16,346 nucleotides of DNA, from assembly GCA_039812375.1 (NCBI GenBank), contig JBDIAO010000063.1, positions 1 to 16,346 of the forward strand, written 5' to 3'. This stretch comes from JAGOME01 sp039812375. GTDB taxonomy: Bacteria > Actinomycetota > Actinomycetes > Actinomycetales > Dermatophilaceae. A model generated the notes under the pieces. It worked only from the letters and a program-made list of their open reading frames with translations, was not told the origin of the DNA and made no database searches. Shown here in pieces: positions 1 to 4,894 of this stretch (position 1 is the first letter of the stretch; each line of letters opens with the position of its first letter). The position numbers and the translations under genes are program-made.

Positions 1-24
1 CGAGCACCATTCCCGGCTGAGGAC

Positions 25-90
25 CAGTCGAGAGTCGAGAACATGCCGCCACGAGGGCGCAGCGAGCGGCGTGTTCTCTACTCTCGACTG
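25..90. terminator. Long inverted repeat over the helicase stop codon, candidate terminator
   Basis: Positions 25-49 are complementary to 66-90 (base i pairs with base 115-i). Of 25 positions 23 pair; the exceptions are 36/79 and 44/71, the latter a possible wobble in plus-strand RNA. The loop is 16 bases (50-65). The minus-strand helicase stop codon (80-78) lies inside the outer arm. No T-rich tract follows on either strand, so it does not match the classical intrinsic terminator, but U-poor hairpin terminators are commonly proposed in high-GC actinobacteria. The symmetry would let it work in both directions. The hairpin is seen directly; termination is inferred. Confidence 0.6.
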
Positions 91-1619
91 TCTGAGACCG
101 GCTTTCCCCCGCGGGTGCGGCGGCGATTGCGCCTGCGCCGCGGCGAGCTCGGGTCGCCGGGGCTGGTGCGCTCTCGAGCCGAATGCCCCTCGCCCCTGGA
201 TCCGGTGCGCCCCGCCGCGGTGCTGCGGTCAGCGCTGCGGTCAGCGCTGCGGCTGGTGGGGGAGCGTTGTCCTCCTCGTGACCCCTTGCCCCCTGCCCGA
301 CCGGTCTCCCCGAGGTCCTCGATCTCCTCGGCGGCCAGCCCGGCACGGATGCGCTGGGAGCGCGGCAGGCGCCCGGTCGTTCCTTCCGGGATGTCCAGGT
401 CATCGAACAGGTGCGGTGAGGACGAGTAGGTCTCCGCTGGATCCGGGATGCCCAGGTCGAGAGCCTTGTTGACCAACCCCCAGCGCGGTATGTCGTCCCA
501 GTCGACGAAGGTGACGGCGATCCCGGTGTTGCCTGCTCGTCCGGTCCGTCCGACCCGGTGGACGTAGGTCTTCTCATCTTCGGGACACTGGTAGTTGATG
601 ACGTGAGTGACGTTGTCCACGTCGATCCCGCGGGCCGCGACATCGGTGGCGACGAGAACGTCGACCTTGCCGGCGCGGAACGCCCGCAGTGCCTGCTCCC
701 GGGCGCCCTGGCCCAGGTCCCCATGGATCGCCGCTGCGGCGAACCCACGTCCGGACAGATCGTCAGAGACCTTCGCGGCGGTGCGCTTGGTCCGGGTGAA
801 GATGATGGTCAGGCCACGGTCACGGGCTTGGAGGATCCGGGCGAGCATCTCGGGTTTGTCCATCGCGTGCGCACGGTACACATGCTGGCTGATGGCCCGT
901 ACCGTCTGCGAGGTGTCCCCGGCGCCCTCGGACATCGCCCGGATATGCGTCGGCTGGCTCATGTAGCGGCGGGCCAAGGCGACGACTGCCCCGGGCATGG
1001 TCGCCGAGAAGAGCATGGTCTGTCGACGTACCGGCGTCAGCGCGAGGATCCGTTCGACGTCGGGCAGGAAACCGAGGTCGAGCATCTCGTCGGCCTCGTC
1101 GAGAACGACGATCCGGGCCTGGGAGAGGTTGAGATGCCCTTGCTGGGCCAGGTCGATGAGTCGGCCGGGGGTCCCCACGACGACCTCGACCCCCCGACGA
1201 AGCGCCTCGATCTGTGGCTCGTAAGCACGGCCACCGTAGACCGTGAGGACCCGGATCCCGCGGCGGGCGCCGGCCCGCTCGAGGTCCCCGGCGACCTGGA
1301 CGGCGAGCTCGCGGGTCGGTGCGACGGCCAGTGCCTGGGGCCTGCCGGGGTGTGCTTGCCCGGCCCAGCCATCGTCGCCGGGAGCAACGATCTGGTTGAG
1401 CATCGGGATACCGAAGCCGAGCGTCTTGCCGGTACCGGTCTTGGCCTGGCCGATGATGTCGTGGCCGGACAGGGCCACCGGCAAGGTCATCGACTGGATG
1501 GGGAAGGGGGTGGTGATGTCGACGTCGGCGAGCGCGGCGACGATGTCGGGATGGATGGGGAAGTCCGCGAAGGACTCGGTGGGCGCGGTGGGCGCGGTGA
1601 TGTCCTGGTTGTCCGTCAT
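78..1619 (-). CDS. rhlE: DEAD-box ATP-dependent RNA helicase, RhlE/DeaD type
   Basis: ATP-dependent RNA helicase of 513 residues, expected to remodel RNA duplexes or RNA-protein complexes in the cytoplasm (rRNA maturation, mRNA decay). Visible motifs: Q motif ending FPIQ (about 39-42), motif I AKTGTGKT (59-66), PTRELA, TPGRL, DEAD (174-177), SAT (205-207), HGDL, TDVAARGID, and motif VI HRVGRTGR (354-361). The last ~100 residues are a low-complexity tail rich in Arg, Ser and Gly, including a short RSAD repeat encoded by a 12-base tandem repeat (223-252) and an RRRRNRRR cluster. Such tails usually give non-specific RNA binding. The ATG at 1619 was chosen because family homology starts just after it; a GTG at 1655 would add 12 unconserved residues, and neither start has a convincing Shine-Dalgarno. 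The gene diverges from the ferritin-like gene across about 200 bases. The rhlE symbol rests on recalled synteny with mycobacteria and is tentative. Confidence 0.93.
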   Translation of the reverse strand: MTDNQDITAPTAPTESFADFPIHPDIVAALADVDITTPFPIQSMTLPVALSGHDIIGQAKTGTGKTLGFGIPMLNQIVAPGDDGWAGQAHPGRPQALAVAPTRELAVQVAGDLERAGARRGIRVLTVYGGRAYEPQIEALRRGVEVVVGTPGRLIDLAQQGHLNLSQARIVVLDEADEMLDLGFLPDVERILALTPVRRQTMLFSATMPGAVVALARRYMSQPTHIRAMSEGAGDTSQTVRAISQHVYRAHAMDKPEMLARILQARDRGLTIIFTRTKRTAAKVSDDLSGRGFAAAAIHGDLGQGAREQALRAFRAGKVDVLVATDVAARGIDVDNVTHVINYQCPEDEKTYVHRVGRTGRAGNTGIAVTFVDWDDIPRWGLVNKALDLGIPDPAETYSSSPHLFDDLDIPEGTTGRLPRSQRIRAGLAAEEIEDLGETGRAGGKGSRGGQRSPTSRSADRSADRSTAAGRTGSRGEGHSARERTSPGDPSSPRRRRNRRRTRGGKPVSDSRE

Positions 1620-1823
1620 GCAGAGACGTCGGCTTTCAGTCGGCGGGCGGCACACGCCACCCCGGTCGGGCGGGCCGATCGGAGGTCTGCGAGCCCACGG
1701 CTGTCATCGTCGGGGCGGAGGAGGCGATGTGCTGCGAGAGCACCTCACCCAAGTCATCGGGGCCGACCGGGCACCGGGAACGACGCTCAGTCTACCGTGC
1801 TGGCGTGGCTAGGCTGGCCAGCA
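1620..1823. other. Divergent intergenic region between helicase and ferritin-like genes
   Basis: About 200 bases separating the two divergent starts. It must hold both promoters, but I see no convincing -35/-10 pair for either; TACCGT at 1793-1798 fits the TANNNT actinobacterial -10 pattern on the plus strand, with no partner -35. The one clear element is a strong Shine-Dalgarno (GGAGGAGG, 1717-1724) in front of an ATG at 1727, described as a candidate upstream ORF. Confidence 0.5.
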
Positions 1824-1834
1824 ATGGACCTTGA
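1727..1834 (+). CDS. Candidate 35-codon upstream ORF / leader peptide before the ferritin-like gene
   Basis: ATG at 1727 is preceded by GGAGGAGG at 1717-1724 (GGAGG five bases from the start), one of the strongest ribosome-binding sites in the window. The frame encodes 35 residues beginning Met-Cys-Cys-Glu-Ser and stops with TGA at 1832-1834, which overlaps the first 11 bases of the ferritin-like gene (ATG 1824) in another frame. The product is hydrophilic and Ser/Arg-rich, with no signal or membrane segment. The overlap is the geometry expected for translational coupling or leader-peptide control, and adjacent Cys codons at the start recall cysteine-responsive leader ORFs described in mycobacteria. 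No homology is recognised. Chance occurrence in GC-rich DNA remains quite possible. Confidence 0.35.
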   Translation: MCCESTSPKSSGPTGHRERRSVYRAGVARLASNGP

Positions 1835-2483
1835 CGACCCGGCAAACCGTGCAGCAGTGACCGACCTGCTCGGTGTCCTTGCCTATGGCGAGCTGACCGC
1901 GAGCCTGCAGATGGGAGCCGACGGAGTCCACGCGCCCTCGTTGACGGCTCAGGCAGGGATGGCCAGGCTCGCCGCTGCGGACTACCGACACTACGAACTG
2001 CTCGCAGACCGGATGGGCGAGCTGGGTATCGACCCGCCCAGTGCCATGGAGCCCTTCGTCATCCCATTTGCCGGATACCACGAGCGGACGAGGCCCCGGA
2101 ACTGGCTGGAAGGACTCGTCAAGGCATACGTCGGGGACGGCATAGCACGGGACTTCTACAAAGAGATGGCGATACTCGTCGACGGGCGGACCCGCGACGT
2201 CATGGCTGTGGTGCTCGACGACCGGAATGCTGCCGCGTTCGTCGTCGACGTTGTCACCCGGGCGATCGAGGCCGACCGGACGCTGGCCGGCCCGCTGGCC
2301 CTGTGGGGGCGCCGGTTGCTCGGTGAGGCGCTGTCCCAGGGTCAGGCTGTCGCCGCGGAGCGGGACGCCCTGACCGCACTGCTCGTTCGCGCCGGCACCG
2401 ATGTCGCCGAGCTGGGCAGGATGTTCACTCGGCTGCAACACCACCACCAGGTGCGGATGGCCAGCCTGGGGCTTCAGGCCTGA
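1824..2483 (+). CDS. Ferritin-like fold protein (MiaE_2-like)
   Basis: A 219-residue, mostly helical protein matching my memory of the actinobacterial ferritin-like family annotated as MiaE_2 (tRNA-(ms2io6A)-hydroxylase-like). The four-helix pattern carries candidate iron ligands: E23 in helix 1 (YGELTAS), DYRHYELL at 53-60 in helix 2 (DxxH where di-iron proteins have ExxH), D110/E114 in helix 3, and E168 in helix 4. The C-terminal segment with a His triplet followed by RMASLGL (about 206-217) is typical of the group. The start is the ATG at 1824; the frame stays open far upstream, but that part is antisense to the helicase and is not real. A GTG at 1797 is an alternative. The ribosome-binding site is weak (AGGCTGG), so coupling to the upstream ORF is conceivable. 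Substrate unknown: MiaE hydroxylase activity should not be assumed, because a canonical ligand is altered. Confidence 0.85.
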   Translation: MDLDDPANRAAVTDLLGVLAYGELTASLQMGADGVHAPSLTAQAGMARLAAADYRHYELLADRMGELGIDPPSAMEPFVIPFAGYHERTRPRNWLEGLVKAYVGDGIARDFYKEMAILVDGRTRDVMAVVLDDRNAAAFVVDVVTRAIEADRTLAGPLALWGRRLLGEALSQGQAVAAERDALTALLVRAGTDVAELGRMFTRLQHHHQVRMASLGLQA

Positions 2484-2546
2484 CGTCTCGAGGGTGGGCC
2501 CAGAGCAGTGGTTCAGTTCGTCGTCGCAGTGGCTCCGTCCGACGTC

Positions 2547-2597
2547 GCTTGGGACATCCCGAAGCTCACGACATCGCGCGGCTCAGGACATCCCGAA
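2547..2597. repeat. Three tandem 17-bp repeats at the DUF3107 3' end
   Basis: Units at 2547-2563, 2564-2580 and 2581-2597 share the pattern GCT..(G/C)GACATC.CG. The outer two are nearly identical (14 bases, GGACATCCCGAAGC, match exactly at 2552-2565 and 2586-2599), while the middle one is diverged. The rightmost unit holds the final codons and stop of the minus-strand DUF3107 gene, so the array looks like duplication of that gene's end into the convergent spacer shared with the ferritin-like gene (2484-2582). Unit 1 contains a small GGGA-CA-TCCC inverted repeat, too short for a persuasive terminator. Confidence 0.75.
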
Positions 2598-2810
2598 GCC
2601 GACTCGGCTCTTCTCGCCCTCACCGACGACGACCCAGCCGATGGCTCGCCCGGGCACCAGGATCTTGCGGCCCCGATCGTCCGTGAGTGCCAGCACCGAG
2701 TCGGGTGCCGCGAGTGCCTGCTCGACCGCAGCGGTGACCTCCTCGGGCGTCGCCTCGGTCTCGAAGGAGACGTCGCGGGCCACGTTCTGGACGCCGATGC
2801 TGACCTCCAC
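2583..2810 (-). CDS. DUF3107 family small protein (TB9.4-like)
   Basis: A 75-residue protein matching DUF3107, the family of the M. tuberculosis antigen TB9.4 (recalled as Rv3208A). Shared signatures are the start VEVSIGVQ, a central LALTDDRGRKILVPG (about 39-53), and the C-terminal end RVGFGMS. The GTG at 2810 was chosen over longer options because AGGAG lies at 2818-2822, seven bases upstream, and because family members begin exactly with this (M/V)EVxIG strand. It has no signal peptide, membrane segment or catalytic motif; the pattern suggests a small alpha/beta cytoplasmic fold. It lies 61 bases downstream of the TetR gene on the same strand, so co-transcription is likely. Molecular function is unknown to me. 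Confidence 0.88.
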   Translation of the reverse strand: MEVSIGVQNVARDVSFETEATPEEVTAAVEQALAAPDSVLALTDDRGRKILVPGRAIGWVVVGEGEKSRVGFGMS

Positions 2811-2817
2811 GGTGATA

Positions 2818-2822
2818 CTCCT
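2818..2822 (-). promoter_or_regulatory. Shine-Dalgarno deciding the DUF3107 GTG start
   Basis: On the minus strand AGGAG occupies 2822-2818, seven bases before the GTG at 2810. It rules out the ATG-initiated extension that opens at 2909 inside the TetR gene. Confidence 0.8.
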
Positions 2823-2836
2823 GTCGTTGTCGGGTG

Positions 2837-2854
2837 CTCGGTGCCCGCACCGGG
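2837..2854. terminator. Small hairpin between TetR and DUF3107 genes
   Basis: CGGTG (2839-2843) pairs with CACCG (2848-2852) around a 4-base CCCG loop, extendable by a G-T wobble and one more C-G pair to 2837/2854. It lies in the 61-base spacer and has no T tract. It could be a weak attenuator separating the regulator from the small downstream gene, or an mRNA stability element; chance is also possible at this GC content. Confidence 0.25.
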
Positions 2855-2871
2855 AACCGCCGGGTCCCACC

Positions 2872-3540
2872 CTACGATGCGCCCTGAACCGCTTCGTCGA
2901 CCGGTGCACCGTCGTCGGCCCCGACTAGAGGGAGTGAGCCGAGACCCCCCCAGGCGAGTTCTGCGATGAGGGTGCTGGCCTCATCTCGGGGGATAGTCTC
3001 CCGCTGAGCCGCCAGCCAGTACCGGGCACTGATCTGACCCATGCCGGCCAGTGCCGCCCCGAGGAGCATGGCGCGCTCGTCGGAGACTCCGGTGTCGCCG
3101 GCGATGGTGTCGGCGATGGCCTCGGCGCAGGCCAACTCGACGGCGTCGAGCCGGCTACGGACCTGGGGCACGCTGGTCAGGTCAGACTCGAAGATCATCC
3201 GGAACGCCGCCCCCTCGCGGCCGACGAACTCGAAGTAGGCCGAAATGGTCGCCACGACCCGGTCCCGATTGTCGTCGACACTGACCGCCAGGGCGTCTCG
3301 CACGAGTTGCTCGAGGACCTCACAGTGCTTGTCGAGGAGCGCGAGATAGAGTTCGAGCTTGCCGGGGAAGTGCTGGTAGAGAACCGGTTTGGAGACCCCT
3401 GCACGGTCGGCGATCTCGTCCATCGCGGCTGCGTGGTAGCCCCGCTCGACGAAGACCACCTGGGCCGCCTCGAGCAACTGGGCGCGTCGTTGGGAGCGCG
3501 GCAACCGTGGCCCACGCAGGCCGTTCGGCTGGCTCGTCAT
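2872..3540 (-). CDS. TetR/AcrR family transcriptional regulator
   Basis: A 222-residue TetR-family DNA-binding protein. The N-terminal domain follows the standard layout: RSQRRAQLLEAAQVVFVERG (15-34), then the helix-turn-helix about 37-59 with MDEIADRAGVS and KPVLYQHFPGK. The C-terminal ~150 residues are the helical ligand-binding and dimerisation domain, with no recognisable effector signature. The ATG at 3540 has GGAGG at 3545-3549 four bases upstream, and homology begins right after it; the frame's extension to 3906 is antisense to moeZ. It diverges from moeZ across about 120 bases and precedes the DUF3107 gene. From memory the M. tuberculosis orthologue (Rv3208) sits beside the TB9.4 gene. 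TetR proteins commonly repress their own and divergent promoters, so autoregulation from the 3541-3664 spacer is the default inference; the ligand is unknown. Confidence 0.92.
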   Translation of the reverse strand: MTSQPNGLRGPRLPRSQRRAQLLEAAQVVFVERGYHAAAMDEIADRAGVSKPVLYQHFPGKLELYLALLDKHCEVLEQLVRDALAVSVDDNRDRVVATISAYFEFVGREGAAFRMIFESDLTSVPQVRSRLDAVELACAEAIADTIAGDTGVSDERAMLLGAALAGMGQISARYWLAAQRETIPRDEASTLIAELAWGGLGSLPLVGADDGAPVDEAVQGAS

Positions 3541-3584
3541 CGGACCTCCACGGGTGGATCGGGGCGTCTTGCTCGGGCTCGCCC

Positions 3585-3590
3585 ATTCTA
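3585..3590 (-). promoter_or_regulatory. -10 hexamer TAGAAT for the TetR gene
   Basis: TAGAAT on the minus strand matches five of six bases of TATAAT and lies about 45 bases before the ATG, implying a short leader containing the GGAGG site. No good -35 is found at 16-19 bases, so it is a partial promoter match only. Confidence 0.4.
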
Positions 3591-3651
3591 CCGACGGGTA
3601 TGCCGACGGGGCCGTGCAAACCGCTGGAGTGGGCGTGACAACGAGCTGTCG

Positions 3652-3657
3652 TAGGGT
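3652..3657 (+). promoter_or_regulatory. moeZ: TANNNT -10 element placing the moeZ transcript start at its ATG
   Basis: TAGGGT ends seven bases before the ATG at 3665, the distance at which transcription usually begins. A leaderless moeZ mRNA would result, a common arrangement in actinobacteria. There is no clear -35. An AGGG within the same element could alternatively serve as a weak ribosome-binding site if transcription begins further upstream. Confidence 0.3.
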
Positions 3658-3664
3658 CGCGTCC

Positions 3665-4843
3665 ATGGTCGGTATGCGGGCTCTTGCTCCCCTCGTCCGG
3701 CCGGGGCGCCCGCTGACGGCACCGGAGCGGACCCGGTATGCCCGGCACCTGCTGCTGCCCGGGTTTGGTGAGCAGGCCCAACGGCGGCTGCGTGCGGTCA
3801 GCGTGTTGGTCGTCGGCGCCGGTGGTCTGGGCTCTCCGGTCCTGCAGTACCTGGCTGCAGCAGGCGTGGGACGGTTGGCCATCGTCGACGACGACGTCGT
3901 CGACACGACGAACCTGCAGCGTCAGGTGATCCACACCGACGCCGACGTCGGACGCCTCAAGGTCGAGTCGGCCGCCGAGTCAGTGCGTGCTCTCAACCCG
4001 GACGTCGACGTGCTCACGTATGCCGCCCGGCTGACCGGTCAGAACGTCCTGGACGTCACCACAGGACACGACCTCGTCGTGGACGGTGCGGACAACTTCC
4101 CGACCCGCTACCTCGTCGACGATGCGTGCGTGCGGCTGGGCCTGCCGCACGTGTGGGCTTCGATCTATCGCTTCGACGCCCAGCTGAGCACGTGGTGGGC
4201 GGGCCAGGGGCCCTGCTACCGCTGCGTTTTCCCCCATGAGCCGTCGGGGGAGGCAGTCCCGTCCTGCTCGGTCGGTGGGGTCCTCGGCACGCTCTGCGGG
4301 ACCGTCGGGTCCTTGCTGGCTGGGGAGGTAGTCACCTTGGCCACCGGTGTCGGGACGTCCCTGGTCGGCCGGATCCTGCTCCATGACGCCCTCGCCGGGA
4401 GCTTCGACTCGATCCCGGCGCGGGCCCGCGCCGGGTGCCCGGTATGCGGGCAGGGGGCCGACCCGGGTCGTGAACTCGGCACCCTGCGGTCCTCAAGGAC
4501 CAGCCAGTCGGCTGAGCCGGTCCCCGAGGTACCGGCCATCGGGGTCGAGGAAGCAGCTGCTCTGCTTGCGGGGGTCGCTCCGCCGTTCCTGCTCGACGTC
4601 CGTGAGCCCGGCGAGCGGGAGGTGGTCACTCTCGACGAGGCGCGCGGCATACCCCTTGCGCAGTTGGCGGCACGCATCGACGAACTCCCCACGGACCGGC
4701 GCATCCTCGTCTATTGCAAGAGCGGAGCTCGGTCGGCGAGCGCGACCCTGTTCCTGCGCGAGCAGGGCTTCGACGCGGTCAACGTCGAGGGCGGCATCCT
4801 TGCCTGGGCGCAGCGACTGCGGCCGGACCTGCCGACGTACTGA
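3665..4843 (+). CDS. moeZ: MoeZ: adenylyltransferase/sulfurtransferase (ThiF/MoeB domain plus rhodanese)
   Basis: A 392-residue cytoplasmic enzyme that adenylates the C-terminal Gly-Gly of ubiquitin-like sulfur carriers (MoaD-type for molybdopterin; CysO for cysteine synthesis in mycobacteria) and then converts it to a thiocarboxylate. The N-terminal E1-like domain (about 20-275) has the ATP-binding GAGGLGSP (51-58), NLQRQ (83-87), DGADNFPTR (140-148), the CSVGG cysteine (C201), and zinc-binding pairs C184/C187 and C258/C261. The C-terminal rhodanese domain (about 290-392) has DVREPGE (311-317) and the sulfur-carrying loop CKSGARS with C351, ending LPTY as in MoeZ proteins. Length fits the family. 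The ATG at 3665 is favoured; upstream frame is unconserved. It leads a plus-strand run with adnA 51 bases downstream, so co-transcription is possible, though the functions are unrelated. Confidence 0.95.
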   Translation: MVGMRALAPLVRPGRPLTAPERTRYARHLLLPGFGEQAQRRLRAVSVLVVGAGGLGSPVLQYLAAAGVGRLAIVDDDVVDTTNLQRQVIHTDADVGRLKVESAAESVRALNPDVDVLTYAARLTGQNVLDVTTGHDLVVDGADNFPTRYLVDDACVRLGLPHVWASIYRFDAQLSTWWAGQGPCYRCVFPHEPSGEAVPSCSVGGVLGTLCGTVGSLLAGEVVTLATGVGTSLVGRILLHDALAGSFDSIPARARAGCPVCGQGADPGRELGTLRSSRTSQSAEPVPEVPAIGVEEAAALLAGVAPPFLLDVREPGEREVVTLDEARGIPLAQLAARIDELPTDRRILVYCKSGARSASATLFLREQGFDAVNVEGGILAWAQRLRPDLPTY

Positions 4844-4894
4844 CCGGCTCGAGCCCCGCCGCGCATTGTCACCCACTCGTGGTGGACTGCTGCC

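Larger units (their letters stand above)
3541..3664. other. Divergent promoter region, TetR / moeZ
   Basis: This 124-base spacer separates the TetR and moeZ starts. It contains TAGAAT on the minus strand (3590-3585), a good -10 for the TetR gene, and TAGGGT on the plus strand (3652-3657), a possible -10 for moeZ. An 8-base direct repeat CCGACGGG (3591-3598 and 3603-3610) lies just upstream of the TetR -10 and is a candidate operator half-site pair. No clear dyad symmetry typical of TetR operators was found. Confidence 0.45.

Noticed and set aside
223..252. 12-bp tandem repeat (2.5 copies) in the helicase tail
   Set aside because: It merely encodes an RSAD dipeptide-rich stretch in a disordered Arg/Ser tail, a common result of slippage in low-complexity coding DNA.
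1620..1655. Upstream GTG start extending the helicase by 12 residues
   Set aside because: The added residues do not resemble helicase N-termini and there is no clear ribosome-binding site.
558..1823. Long plus-strand open frame continuous with the ferritin-like gene
   Set aside because: It is antisense to the helicase core, whose DEAD-box motifs are intact; the translation has no family resemblance and only the part from 1824 is conserved.
3541..3906. N-terminal extension of the TetR frame
   Set aside because: It is antisense to moeZ, and a GGAGG-preceded ATG at 3540 sits directly before the conserved TetR domain.
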